64,000 nt of DNA from Glomus cerebriforme (GCA_003550305.1 QKYT01000038.1:97306-161305); one strand, 5' to 3'. Shown: positions 25,484 through 37,042, counted from the stretch's first letter. A program made the numbers and translations. The notes: generated by a model not told the origin, from the sequence alone.

Positions 25484-26191
25484 ATGTCAACAGAAAATCC
25501 AATACAGAAAATTGACAATGCTTCTAGTGATTCAGAACATAGTGAAAATGAAGAAGGATCAAGGAAAAGAATCCGTAAATATAACCTAACACCGGCAGAA
25601 ATTCAACGTCAACAATTAGAAAAATTATTAAAAAGGGTAGACAAGCCTGTTAATATTCCTGAAATGGTAGATAAACCAAAATTAAAACCCCCAAAAGATA
25701 TTGTTAGAAATGTTCAAGGTATGAGATAATATTCGTTTTTAGTCGGGTTTGATTTAATCAACCAAAAAGTACATTGAATCTGGATTCTTTTATTAGGATC
25801 TAGTGCTGGTGCGGGTAGTGGTGAATTCCATGTTTATAGAGCTCATCGTCGCAGGGAATATACAAGATTGAAGGTCATGGAGGAAGAAACAAAGAAGGTT
25901 TAATATATTGTATTCTCTCGATTCATTTCGATTCAATTTCGTTTAATTCGAATTTTTTTGGTTATTTAGGAGGAAGAAAAACAAGATTTTGAAGCAAAGA
26001 TGGCAGAGATCAAAGCACATGAGGAAGAAAAAACAGCAAAAAAGAGAGAAAAACGACAAAAGAAGAAACAAAAGAGAAAACAAAATACTAAAAAGGCAAA
26101 AACTGAAGAGATGGATAAAGACAAACAAAATAATAATAATAAAGACAAGAATATAGAGTCAAAAAATGAATCTTCGGATTCGGATTCTTAA
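25484..26191 (+). CDS. PRKRIP1: PRKRIP1-like spliceosome-associated protein
   Basis: Homologue of PRKR-interacting protein 1, a basic coiled-coil protein found in late spliceosomes. Three exons, 25484-25718, 25797-25897 and 25980-26191, give 185 residues. The diagnostic block is [20 protein letters not shown], then [20 protein letters not shown] and [12 protein letters not shown], crossing the first intron exactly. It is followed by a Lys/Glu-rich helix ([15 protein letters not shown]), as in the family. The N-terminus is acidic ([12 protein letters not shown]) and the tail is Asn/Lys/Ser-rich. The start is the first ATG after an A-run; an upstream TTG in the same frame is not used. The gene converges on BUD23, with 146 bp between their stop codons. 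Confidence 0.92.
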
Positions 26192-26337
26192 GGGAATAAT
26201 GACAATCGATCTTTAATTTATAATTCGGGGGAACAAAAGAATCGATAATGATCGTTTTAGAATTCTAATGCTTTACGTGAAGTTGTATCTATTTCACAAA
26301 GTTGTTAAATATTGACTATTACAAGAAACAATTATTT

Positions 26338-27666
26338 CTAAAACTTAGGTCTCCTCTTTCTTCCCGTGTATTTAGAATCAGACGGCACATCTTTCTTCCC
26401 ACGCGTACGAGCAACTTCTTTTTTATGTAAAACCCAATCCCTATTTTTGACCGATTTACGCTGTTTTCTCTTTTCCTGTCGTTCACGAATTCTATTATAT
26501 ATTCTTAATTAGGGTTCTTCGTTGAAATTAATTTTAAATTATAAAATCACAAACCTTTGATTTGAATATATTACATCAGTTGGTTCTTCCTCTCCTTCGC
26601 CTAAAGCTTGTGGTATCTGCTGTTTTTGTCCGCCAGGAATTTGTCCAGCAAATAAACATAAATAATATTTTTTAGCTTTTTTGCTGTTAGGATAATCTAC
26701 CACTAAACCACCTTCAAATCCGCATCGCATTGCTGCATTCATGATTAATTCACATTGATCATCATTTTCAGGATAGAACTGAAATACTGCACGAGCTCCA
26801 CGTCGTAAAGAAGCGTATAATGTTGAGAAAAATCGAACTAATCGAGCTTTTGGATTATGTGATTGTTGATCTGCGTTACAAAGCCATTGTAAAGCAGATA
26901 TGCTTTTTATTAAAAAAAAAAAAAAAAAAAAGAGTTAATGATCAAAATATAAAATAATCGAACATGCATATTTTACCTTATTGCACCGTCAAATGTACCC
27001 GGCCGAAACCCCATTCCTTGACCAACATCTTGTAAGAATAAATCACCTTCAATTTCTCTATCCAATGCAATTTCTAAGTAATAAAACCATAGGTCAATAT
27101 TAGAAAATATTATACATTAAATCCGCTATACTTACGTAACATAGAAGGAGAAATATCCAAACCAATCCATATATGACCTTCCTCATCTAAAATTTCACCA
27201 CTTAATCCTGATCCACAGCCTATATCAAGTAAAAAACATGTTTCATCTTCTGGTAAATTTAAAAGTTCAAGGGCTCGTAGTGACTGTATAAATGAAATAA
27301 AAATTAAAGGTTGATATATTCAACTGCTAAGAAAAAAAATTTCGATTTACCATTTCGGCTTGAACACTTTGTATTCTCGAACTAAAAATTATAAAAAAGA
27401 AATAAATTATGAATTGAATTAGAATCTAAATTGAACTAATATGTAAACTGACCATAAATTAGTGGTTTTAATTGAATTGAATCAACAAATTAAAGTTTCC
27501 TACTTTGATGTATATTTCCTTGCTTCTTCTTCATTATAAAACTATTAGTAAAAAGGTTTATCAATAGTTCAATAATGAGTCAATTAAACTTATATTTAAT
27601 TAAAATATAAACATTGAAACGAAAATTTACAATTTCTGGAGGGGCTTTATGCTCGGGCCGAGACAT
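26338..27666 (-). CDS. BUD23: 18S rRNA (guanine-N7) methyltransferase BUD23
   Basis: SAM-dependent methyltransferase that modifies a guanine of 18S rRNA during 40S biogenesis, working with Trm112. Seven exons (27666-27631, 27541-27504, 27381-27351, 27283-27136, 27073-26977, 26902-26555, 26491-26338) encode 283 residues. The N-terminus reads [20 protein letters not shown] then KYTSNSRI, which is nearly invariant in the family. Motif I for SAM is [13 protein letters not shown]. Further conserved segments are [31 protein letters not shown], and [12 protein letters not shown]. The C-terminal basic domain [18 protein letters not shown] ends in GRKRRPKF. All splice joins fall inside conserved text, so the model is firm. 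It is divergent from the RSL1D1-like gene. Confidence 0.95.
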
Positions 27667-27845
27667 CTTTAAAAAAATGCACATAAAAAATAAAAAAATC
27701 AGTTATATGATAAATTTTAAAATTTTGACCAATAGGATGGTTTCATCAATTTAATTAAATTTACGACGCCGATCGGGCCAATCAAATACTGTAGTTAAAT
27801 AAATTATCGCAAAAAAAAAATATATATTTTTTTTTTTTCTTCATT
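27667..27845. promoter_or_regulatory. Divergent promoter shared by BUD23 and RSL1D1-like genes
   Basis: 179 bp separate two divergent ribosome-biogenesis genes. A poly(dA:dT) stretch at about 27810-27840 sits immediately before the RSL1D1-like start, as is common in nucleosome-depleted fungal promoters. Co-regulation is an inference from layout. Confidence 0.45.
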
Positions 27846-29988
27846 ATGGATTCGGATACTGATAATTCGATTATAGTTGAGAATAGCAATCCTAAAATAG
27901 ATTTGAAATTGGTATTTCTATTTTGTATCCGATTTTAGTTTTTCAAATTTAATTCATTATTATATTTTAATTATAAATTTCTTTAGGTCGAAAAAGCTAT
28001 CAATGCATTATTAAAGCATGAAGCAGTTCGACCGAAGAAAGTAAATAATGATTTATTATTAGTCGATCAACCAGTAACTATTTGGCTTATTATAACAACA
28101 TTCAAATTTTCTGACAAACCCAAGCTTAAGCCCGTTAGCATGTAATTATCAATTAATCGTAATTTTTTAAAAAGTAAATCACATTTAACATGGTTATTCC
28201 AATTTAATTAGTCCGTTAAAGCATCCTTTATATGGATCTTCAACAGAAATTTGTTTAATTACCAAAGATCCACAAAGAACTTATAAAGAGTGGGTTAAAA
28301 CGCATGAAGTTAAACGTGTTCAAAAGGTAATTTCAATGAAATCAGTTATTTAGTTTATTAAGATTAATTTATCTTATCTATTATGATTTTAAGGTACTTG
28401 GTGTATCTAAACTTCGTAAAAAATATACGCCGTATGAAGCCAAAAGAAATTTATGTGATTCGTATGATTTATTTTTGGTGGATGAGCGTGTTTTACCTCT
28501 TATGCCAAAAATGTTGGGGAAATATTTCTTTGAAAAGAAGAAGTAAATATTAACTTTTTTTCTTTTACGAAAAAAAAAAATGAAAAAAAGATTAAAAACC
28601 ACTTTTATTCTATTATAGACAGCCAGTTCCAGTGAACATAAGTAAAGAAACAATTTTCAAAAAAGAAATTCTCAAAGCTTGTCATTGTACTTATATGCAC
28701 TATAGATCAGGAGTATGTTTGTAAGTCAAAATATCTTAAACTTAAAATACACTCTTATTAAATATTTCAATTAATCTTCAATTGTAATGTAGACCTATTA
28801 AAATCGGCACAACAGCAATGACATCAGGCCAACTTTTAGAAAATTTAGAACTGGCTATACCAGTAGTTATAGACCAAATACCAAGAAAATGGAAGAATAT
28901 TCAATCTTTATATATAAAGACACCAGAATCTACAAGTTTACCTATATATAATTGTTTGCCAGATTTACCAATCGAAATTGATCCTAAAGATATAAAAAAA
29001 GAAACTCCTAAAAATTATGATGATGGTATTGAAACCGAAATTAAAAATAATGATTTTTATAATGGAGAAAGTGAAAATGAAGGTGAGGATGAGGAGGATG
29101 AAGAAAATAACTTGCAAGAAGATGATGATATGGATGAGGGAGAAGTTGATGATGATAAATATGACGATGATAAAACAGATAAGGAGGAAGCGGAGGATGA
29201 GGAGGAAAAGACTGTTAAAAAGAGAAAAATCTCAAAAGACACTTCAAATGGAAAAACTAGTGCAGTTGTCCTAAAGAATAATAAGAGTTCACAGGTAACT
29301 GGAATTTAATTTTTTTTTTTGATTCGTAATTTGGCATACGAAAAAAAAAAATTCTAAATCTTCTCAAAAACAAATCATGAATGATCTTAACCATATCTTA
29401 AGTAATGTTTTTAAATAACAACTTAAAATTGATTTATAGGTAAAAAATTTTCCAGCAAACAAGGAGGAAGAGAAGAAAGGTCCTTTTAATATAAAGGATA
29501 AGGAGTATGTTAATAAAAAAGAGAAATCTAGTAGTATTAAAGTTATTAAAGTCAAAAAAAGTAGTATGAAAAAAGGAGGAGATAAAGCAGAAAGTAACCA
29601 AGCATCAATTGGGAATAAACAAAAAAGATCTCCCAAGATTATGACTGCAGATGTTTCTACAAATACAAGCAATGATAACGAGAAAGCTGCAAAATCTGCT
29701 GCTAATTTTGGGAACAAGAAAGCGATAAAGAAGAACGTACCGGAAAAGAAAAAAGAAGTTAAAAATGCAGATGTTAAATCTATTGATAATTCTGAAAAAA
29801 AGAAAATACGCGAGAAAAAGAAAGACAAGAAAAATGATAGTTCTAAAAAAAAGAATGTGTTTGTAAATAAGAAAGGAGAACAAGAAAAAGGGATTAGTAC
29901 TAATTTGTCCAATAATGATAATAAGAGGAAAAGAGAAACTTCTGGACAAATTGAACCTAATAAGAAAGGTGTTACAAATAAGAAATAA
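27846..29988 (+). CDS. UTP30: Ribosomal L1 domain protein RSL1D1/Utp30-like
   Basis: Nucleolar protein of ribosome biogenesis with a ribosomal L1 domain. Seven exons (27846-27911, 27987-28141, 28212-28326, 28394-28542, 28619-28720, 28793-29294, 29440-29988) give 545 residues. The L1 fold spans about residues 22-260: AINALLKHEAVRPKKVNNDL, PVTIWLIITTFK, HPLYGSSTEICLITKDPQR, VLGVSKLRKKY, YDLFLVDERVLPLMPKMLGK, and IKIGTTAMTSGQLLENLELA. It is followed by a long acidic tract (residues about 300-355, Asp/Glu-rich) and then a Lys-rich tail to the end, the charge pattern seen in RSL1D1. Utp30 and Cic1 are the related yeast proteins; which of the two is closer cannot be decided by eye. Confidence 0.87.
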
Positions 29989-30340
29989 TCGTTATTTAAG
30001 AAATTTTCGCTCGCTAAAAGTTTTTTGATGACTTTTTAATTTAATCACGTGAAATTATATATCATTGCGTCATTTATAAAACGGACTAATTGTTTTAATA
30101 AATTTACTATAAATCATTTTAAAAAAATGTTTTTTTTTTTTTGATTTCCAAAACATTACACAATTATTAATGTATTGATAAACTTACCAGATATTCCTTT
30201 TTGCAACATGATAGATAATCTTATCTTATCATTGTTTACCAAATACAATTGATAACATCCGCTGTTAGGGCTGACTAATTTATTCCTTTCCGAACAGCAT
30301 TCTCTCTTTCTCTCTTTACATTAATTTACTATTATAAATT
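29989..30340. other. Intergenic region upstream of MOCS1A
   Basis: 352 bp with one TCACGTGA at about 30045-30052, a T run at 30128-30142 and a C/T-rich leader (CTCTCTTTCTCTCTTT) just before the MOCS1A start. No gene is seen. Confidence 0.5.
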
Positions 30341-31972
30341 ATGTCGAGTTGTAGAATTTTTACTAAGATTTCATTCGGAAACAATAAAATTTTAACTCCA
30401 TATATTATCAGGAGAATTTCATCAACATCAAAATCACATCAGGCTCAAGCATTAGATACTATTGATCCTAAACAGCGAATAAAGGTATTTATAATTTAAA
30501 CATTGAATTTTTATTCAATAGAGGACCTTGCTATTGGAATTGCTTTTAACTCTTCAATTGACCATTGATTCAAGGCAAGGATATCGACGATTGATAAAGA
30601 AAGACCTTTTAGCAATTTTTTAACGGATCGATTTGATCGACAACATACTTATCTACGCATATCAATAACAGAGCGATGCAATTTGAGGTGTAAGTGTTAA
30701 AAATTAATATATACATACATATCGTTTGAATTTAAAGGGTAATAACATGAATTGTTTTAGGTACTTATTGTATGCCAGCCGAAGGTATCGACTTGACTCC
30801 CTCTCATAAATTATTGTCAACGGAAGAGATTATACGAATCGCACAGCTATTTGTTTCTCAAGGTGTCAATAAGATTAGATTAACTGGAGGTGAGCCAACC
30901 GTAAGAAAAGATATTGTTGAGTTAATTGGTATTTCGAATTTCACTTCTTTCCTGCAAGAATAGATAATAGATCGGTTGAAATTAATATTCAATCCCTCTT
31001 TTTAAAGGTGAATTAGGTAAATTGAAACCACAAGGTTTACAAACTATTGCTATGACGTCAAATGGTATTGCATTGAAACGCAAATTGCCAAAATTAGTTG
31101 AGAATGGACTGAATTTATTGAATATTAGCCTTGATACTTTGGATCCGTATAAATTCGAATTGATCTCAAGACGTAAAGGTGCGTAAATTGTTTTGTTATA
31201 ACTTTTTTATGAGAAAACGTCTAATAGCATTTGTCCGCTTGAATTCGATTTAGGTCTTGAGCGAGTGTTGGAAACGATTGACCAGGGAATTTCATTGGGA
31301 CTTCGTCCTTTGAAAATCAATTGTGTAGTAATACGCGGCGTAAATGATCAAGAAGTTTTGGATTTTATCGAATTGACACGTAATAAAGCGATTGATATGA
31401 GATTCATCGAATATATGCCTTTTGATGGTAAAGAGTTAAATTTTTTTATTCTCATTTTGAAAAGTCGCATGATATTTACAAATAATTTCCTTATAAAGGA
31501 AACAAATGGAACGAAAAAAAATTTATTTCATATAGAGAACTGTTAGATAATATCAAAACAAGATATAATGACGTTCGAAAGTTATCAGATGATATGCATA
31601 ATACTTCAAAAGTATGTCACGTTATTTTGCATTACATTTGTTTAATTTTGTTCAATTTGCTAATTACGTTCCAATCGTTTGTAGGCGTATTATATACCAG
31701 GATTTACTGGACAATTTGGATTCATAACTTCAATGTCTGATCATTTTTGCGGAACATGCAATAGACTTAGAATTACCGCCGATGGTAATTTGAAAGTTTG
31801 TCTATTTGGTAATGCTGAAGTCAGTTTACGTGATTTATTACGCGAAAATGTTCCTGTCCAACAATTGCTAGATATTATAGGAGCAGCTGTTAAAAATAAA
31901 AAGAAGCAACATGCAGGTATGTTTGAATTGGCTGGAACAAAAAATAGACCAATGATTCTTATTGGTGGATAA
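30341..31972 (+). CDS. MOCS1A: GTP 3',8-cyclase MOCS1A (MoaA-type radical SAM enzyme)
   Basis: First enzyme of molybdenum-cofactor synthesis; it rearranges GTP to 3',8-cyclo-GTP in mitochondria. Seven exons (30341-30484, 30575-30689, 30761-30928, 31008-31178, 31254-31427, 31499-31611, 31685-31972) encode 390 residues. The first 45 residues are basic and hydroxylated, a likely mitochondrial presequence. The radical SAM cluster motif is ERCNLRCTYCMP, whose middle cysteine codon is split by the second intron. [14 protein letters not shown] binds SAM. The second cluster motif, [20 protein letters not shown], gives the remaining three cysteines. The protein ends in Gly-Gly, the C-terminal motif required for activity in human MOCS1A and in MoaA. 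MoaC follows 183 bp downstream on the same strand; see findings for possible bicistronic expression. Confidence 0.95.
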
Positions 31973-32155
31973 ATAAATTCTTCAACATAATTTTTTTAAT
32001 GAAATATGATTCAGGTTAGTATTTATTCATCTCTCTTTGTAATAAAAGTATAATTTTTTTTATTAATTTATTTATTTTGAATGGTAAACAGTTTGTCGTC
32101 CATTTCTTTTTCTTTTTTTTAAAAAATTATTTCAGTAGAAGACAATAGTAATTCC
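31973..32155 (+). promoter_or_regulatory. MOCS1A-MoaC intercistronic spacer with a probable intron
   Basis: The spacer contains CAG|GTTAGT (donor at 32015) and TTATTTCAG (acceptor ending 32135), so an intron 32015-32135 is likely in a common transcript. After its removal only 62 nt separate the MOCS1A stop from the MoaC ATG. A different donor at 31965, inside the last glycine codons, would join in frame to the same acceptor. Confidence 0.55.
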
Positions 32156-32920
32156 ATGGCATTATTTTCATTAGCGAAGAATTCTTCTTTATATAATAAG
32201 GTTGTATCCAACACCACATCATCATTTATTCGTTCCAAATCATACTTTCCATGTTTCTCCCACAACTTTCTCTCTTCTTTCAATTACCAAAATATACCTT
32301 TCCTTTCCCTTCGTTCATCATATTCTACAAAACCAAATTCACAAAAATCTTCTTCCAATAAATCCGATTTAAATTCCACTTCAAAACCTGGATTACCTTC
32401 CTTAACTCATATTGATCCTGATAGTGGACGTGCCTCAATGGTTAATGTTTCTACAAAACATTCAACTTATCGTACAGCAACAGCATATGGAAAAATTCAT
32501 ATTGGACGACAAGCATTTGAACTTGTTCGTACCAATACAATGAAAAAAGGTGATGTTTTAACTACAGCACAAATTGCTGGTATAATGGCAGCAAAACAAA
32601 CGGGAAATATTATACCCTTATGTCATCCTCTTTTATTATCACATGTTAGTGTAGATTTAGAATTGGATGAAGGGGATAATTATTCTGTAAAAATCATTTC
32701 AAAAGTTGTATGTGAGGGTAAGACAGGTGTTGAAATGGAAGCTCTTACAGCTGTTAGTGTAACAGCATTGACAATTTTTGATATGTGTAAATCTGTGGGA
32801 AAGGAAATGATAATTGGAGATTTAAAAGTTGTGAAAAAAACTGGTGGAAAAAGTGGAACTTGGAAGTTTCCAACAAAGGAACAAAATCAGAGAGATGATA
32901 ATGATGGTAATAATAATTAA
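32156..32920 (+). CDS. MOCS1B: Cyclic pyranopterin monophosphate synthase MoaC (MOCS1B domain)
   Basis: Converts cyclo-GTP to cyclic pyranopterin monophosphate, the partner step to MOCS1A. Intronless, 254 residues. Residues 1-75 are rich in Ser, Arg and aromatic residues and contain LRSSYSTKP, a convincing mitochondrial targeting and cleavage region. The MoaC domain starts at LTHIDPDSGRASMVNVSTKH and continues with KGDVLTTAQIAGIMAAKQTG, IPLCHPLLLSHV, and GKTGVEMEALTAVSVTALTI with DMCKSVGKEM, covering the catalytic Lys, His and Asp positions. The tail is short and Asn-rich. In animals the same domain is the second half of MOCS1; here it has its own start and presequence but could also be translated as a fusion through alternative splicing. 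Confidence 0.95.
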   Translation: MALFSLAKNSSLYNKVVSNTTSSFIRSKSYFPCFSHNFLSSFNYQNIPFLSLRSSYSTKPNSQKSSSNKSDLNSTSKPGLPSLTHIDPDSGRASMVNVSTKHSTYRTATAYGKIHIGRQAFELVRTNTMKKGDVLTTAQIAGIMAAKQTGNIIPLCHPLLLSHVSVDLELDEGDNYSVKIISKVVCEGKTGVEMEALTAVSVTALTIFDMCKSVGKEMIIGDLKVVKKTGGKSGTWKFPTKEQNQRDDNDGNNN

Positions 32921-33522
32921 TTTGTAAGAATAACAATATAATAAATATTTAGGTATTCAGTGATCCGCGTCAATCATATCATATTTCTTTAAAATAAAAA
33001 TTTCGTACGATACGAGTTAATTTTCTGACGGGTATACTACATTACTTAAAGAACCATCAATTTTCCCCGGGACTTACTAATTAAGTGCAAAGTGTAACAT
33101 GACTTTTTATTTGTTTATGCAATGACCTTAACCGGAGCGTGATGAAAATTTCATCGCGCTCTGGATGATTTACTCCAATCCTGTTTGTCAAGTGAATGGT
33201 AATTAAAAAAAAAAATGATTTACTAGATTTGTATCATCCGTAAATCGGATTACAAAAATAAACATAAAACCAGATTATTAATCAATCAGCATGTGTAAAA
33301 GAGTGTTTATTAATAATACGATCTTGCTTTCCGCGCTCTAATGTGTAAGAATTATAAATTATAACAAATAATAAGTTTGAACGAGTATAAACAATAACAA
33401 AAAGAATTAATATAATCGAAATTCTATAATATTATTTTAATAATAATAATTAACAGAAAAAAAAAAGATAAAACAAATTAAACAAATTAACAATTAAAGT
33501 GTATTAACATTTATATATATAA
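32921..33522. other. Convergent intergenic region with a hairpin
   Basis: 602 bp between the MoaC and mS38 stop codons. The clearest structure is an imperfect 16-bp stem at 33132-33164 (CCGGAGCGTGATGAAA against TTTCATCGCGCTCTGG) with almost no loop. A related CGCGCTCTA phrase occurs at about 33332. The rest is A+T-rich. Confidence 0.5.
33132..33164. repeat. Short inverted repeat (hairpin)
   Basis: The two 16-nt arms match at 14 positions, and G+C content is higher than in the neighbourhood. It could be a structural 3' element between convergent genes or a transposon relic; the sequence alone does not decide. Confidence 0.5.
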
Positions 33523-34375
33523 TCAAATCTTTCCAAGTCTCTTTCTTAATGCTCTAGTTCTTTTTCTTAATTTCTTAAGTTTATGTTTTTTCATTTTTAA
33601 TCTTCGCTTTTGAACAATGTTTGTCATATATATAGTTCTTTCTTTTCTCTTTTTTGCTTTAGAATTGTCTAATTGTCCCTGTTGTTTTACATTATTTAAT
33701 ACTAATTCTTTAAGTGCTGCCTTTCGCTTGATTAATGATTCCTCCTTTAATTTTTCTTGTTTGAACCTTAATTCTATCTCAGATAAAAATCGATTAGCTA
33801 TGAACTTTGATTCTGCAGTAGACATTGAAATTGTTGATTGAGTGGGATGAAATGGGGAAGAAGTTAAATAAGGTGATAGCGGGTTAGTAAGAGATGTGGC
33901 GGTAGCATTTGATCCAAGATTATCTTCTTCATAATCTATTAAAAAAAAAAAAGGTAAATCACAAAAAAAAAAGTGGATCAGACGATAAACGCGATGAAAT
34001 CACGAATTTTTCATTAAAATATATTACTGGATTACCTTCTTCTTCCAAAGCTTGTTTGTTCTGTCCATTTTGTTGCATTTGCTCGTTACCAAAGGTCAAC
34101 AACGGTCTATGCTCAGCAAAGAACGTGCTTTGAGCGAGATCTCGTGGATTGATATGATTAACATGCACAAAAGGTAATTCTTGCTTTTGTGGTGCAGTAG
34201 GCGTGGTATTATTCTTCTTCGTACTTGAAGACGACGAAGACGACGAGGACGACGAGGAGGATGAGTATAACCTTAAAGTTTTATTGGTTGAAGGAACTAC
34301 TACATAGCGATGAAGATAATGACGACCAGCGTATTGAAAGTTGGCCAACGTCCGGTAATTGAGTAATTTTGACAT
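33523..34375 (-). CDS. Mitochondrial small ribosomal subunit protein mS38 (AURKAIP1/Cox24-like)
   Basis: Component of the mitochondrial small ribosomal subunit, near the decoding end of the mitoribosome. Two exons, 34375-34036 and 33935-33523, give 250 residues. The signature is the extremely basic C-terminus, VQKRRLKMKKHKLKKLRKRT followed by RALRKRLGKI, the conserved mS38 domain. The N-terminus (residues 1-40, with several Arg and Tyr and no acidic residues) looks like a mitochondrial presequence. After it comes a run of 14 serines encoded by a trinucleotide-rich stretch at about 34220-34263. The middle is not conserved. The intron joins GAAG to AT and keeps the frame. The family is clear from the C-terminal domain; the rest is typical variable sequence. 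Confidence 0.87.
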
Positions 34376-36022
34376 ACTCGAAAAAAAAATACTGATAAAA
34401 AAATTTTCTTGTAGTAGTAAAAACTAAGGAAAGTTAACCAACTAAACTTTAAATATGAAAAAATAAAGAAAATGAATGCACTAATTTTAACTCGATAAGC
34501 CACCCTATGACCCTATGATAACAATCCAATGTCTTATGATAGCATACATAGATTATAGTTTTTACACTCCGTGTACTCCGAGCATTCAAAAACTGTAGTT
34601 TTGGGAAATTTAAAAGTCAGCGGATTATCATAAATGGAAACGTGATTTTAATGTTTTGCTTGTTTGTTGGGTCACTTGCTGGGTCATGCCATCTGTCATA
34701 ATAAAATTATTCCGTTAAAAAAAACTGAAATTAATAATTGTTTTTTTTCGGGCAATTGCGTTCATTTGTAACAGTAACTGACATATTCCCTGATTTTTAA
34801 AAATGTAGCTTTCATAATTAATTCTGGCTGAAATTATATTTCTGTTACGTTCGGCTGAAATTTTTAAATTTTAAAATTAAAAATAAAAATAATATTATTT
34901 TATTATTATATAAATGAAAAAAATAATTTGTAACAGTTTACGGGGAAGACATTTTTATTAACCTAATAAGGTAGTTCAAAGAAGTATTGATTTTTTATTT
35001 TCTCGTGTTTATCAAATATGTTAACATGATCCCTTTGCAAATTGCAATAGAGGAAGACAAGAACAAAAGAATTTAGCATTGTTTTTCTTAAAACTTATTA
35101 ATGACGTAAAGTATGTACCATACAGTAAGCCATTCTATATATAGATATATAAATAATACCCGATTACCCGACTACCCGCTGTTATATTTTTATCGAAAAG
35201 TCCCTTGTTTTAAATACTTATAAAGGAATAGTGCTGGAAAATACCTATAATTAAACGCCCTCTTCATGCACGAATTCGTCTATTCTATTATTGGTGCAAT
35301 TTATGCTTCCTATTAATTATTATAATTACACTAGGACAAAGTAAATTTATGTTTGATATTCTACCACAAACTAAATTATAATTTATTTTGCGTAATCATG
35401 ATCTCTTGGATTTTCCGTATTTTTGTTATTCAAAGTGGGTCTATGTGGAACATTAATCGTATTTCCATGCACCAATATAATCACACAGCCAATCATAACG
35501 TGAGCAATAAATGCAAAAAAGACTCGGGTTTTCGACTTTGAAACAACTTAATTTTCTACTCTACAAAGTGTGCATCATTGCCGCTAAAAAAGCTTTGCCT
35601 TTTATTTAGCAAGCTTCTTTCTTTTATTCCATTAACACTTTCTTTCCTTTTCATATAGACTACCCCCTCCAAGGCTAAATGCCAATCCATTTTTTTTCTT
35701 CTTTCTCATTTTTCTTTTAGAGTAAAAAAAAAAAACATAGATTTTAACCGGTAGCATATATAGGTAAGTTGAACTTTAAGAGATATTTTTATTTTATTTT
35801 ATTTATTTTATTTTTTTTTTGTTTCTTTCAAAAAAAAAAAAACAAAAAAAAAAAAAATGATAAGCTTCTTTTTTTTTAAAAAAAAAGAAATAATAAGTGA
35901 CTCTCTAAAAAAAATTTTTTTTATACGAGACAAAAAAATTTCGAATTTATACATTGTAATTTATCTCATTTCTTCGTATTCATCAGTTCTGTAGTAGGGT
36001 TTTGTCCAAGGAAATTTTTCAT
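34376..36022. other. Intergenic region between mS38 and the SH3 protein
   Basis: 1.6 kb without a supported gene. 34750-34870 contains phrases such as TAATTCTGGCTGAAATTA that resemble the subterminal part of the MULE and other repeats of the window. 35690-35950 has long A and T runs that can pair (about 35810-35890), just before the SH3 gene. A 62-codon frame at 35353 shows no recognisable features. Confidence 0.5.
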
Positions 36023-37042
36023 ATGAAGATGCGAATTATATCACTCTTCGCATTTATACTTGTTTCTACATCCCTTCTTTCAGAATCATATCATGCCAAG
36101 GCAATCGGGATAGATAGTGCGTCACATGGTTTAGTATATGACGGTCGGGTGGTACGTCGGTATGGGGCAACATACAGTGGCCTTCAGGAAAGAGCCGACC
36201 CTACTCCAAAAGATCCTAAAGGTGTTGCTTCTCCTCCTCCACCACCACCACCAGCACCAGCACCAAAGAACAAAGACATCAAAGCCAAAGGAACTGGTAA
36301 GAAAAAAAAATTGATTAACGTAAACCAAATATAGAGTATCATCATGATCTAATACACCTAATATTTTAGGGCCAACCCAACAAAAAGGCGCAAACCCACA
36401 ACCCCCAAATTCCGCCACAACTCAACAAACAGATGGTAAGAAAAAAAAAATTGGATTATTGACAACAAGCCATAATTATTCATTAACCTAATTTCTTCAA
36501 TTTTAAAAGATTCGACTGACCCTACACTTCCAAACCAAGATCAAAGTGATCCAGCGGAAGTTCAAGGAGGCACACCAACAGTTGCTACTGGTGGTATAAC
36601 ACAAGGAGGCATAATTGGTATTTGTGCTGTTGGTGGAGTAGTCCTTTTAGTTGGGGGTTTATTTGCCTTTAGCCAGCGAAAGAAAAATAAAGAAATAACA
36701 AAAAGTATTGTGTCCAGTTCAGCTAAAGCTTGGGAACAACAGAATTCTGCATATGAAACAATTGAAGAGGAATCAAAACCAATAGGTTCATATATAGTTA
36801 CTGCAACATACACACCAACCTTGTCCGATGAGTTGGATATACAACCAGGAGACAAAGTTACAATATTGGTTGAGTATGATGACGGATGGGTACAAGGTAT
36901 TAACGAGACACGTGGCGGAACGAAAGGTGTTTTCCCTCGTCATTGTGTGGATATGAGTAGTCATGCTTCCAGTAAAAATAACAAACGATCAAGTTCCATG
37001 GGTGGATTCACAGAAAGATACACAGAAGTTGATCTTAACTAA
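36023..37042 (+). CDS. Single-pass membrane protein with cytoplasmic SH3 domain
   Basis: Three exons, 36023-36296, 36370-36435 and 36510-37042, encode 290 residues. I chose the ATG at 36023 because it starts directly at the signal peptide (MKMRIISLFAFILVSTSLLS); an upstream in-frame TTG is not a likely start. The extracellular part is Pro-rich (PPPPPPPAPAP) and Gln/Thr-rich. A transmembrane helix, IIGICAVGGVVLLVGGLFAF, lies at about residues 153-172, followed by RKKK. The C-terminal SH3 domain contains ATYTPTLSDELDIQPGD, the ALYDY-like strand, then DDGWVQGIN, TKGVFPRHCV. This layout (exported Pro-rich stalk, one helix, SH3) resembles fungal plasma-membrane proteins such as Fus1, but an exact orthologue cannot be named. 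It could act as a cell-surface scaffold. Confidence 0.85.

Noticed and set aside
29364..29949. Phe/Leu-rich frames antisense to the RSL1D1-like tail
   Set aside because: They are complements of a Lys-rich tract.
31973..32155. MOCS1A and MoaC as one continuous fused gene
   Set aside because: The default frame has a stop after Gly-Gly and MoaC has its own start and presequence; fusion is listed only as a possible splice variant.
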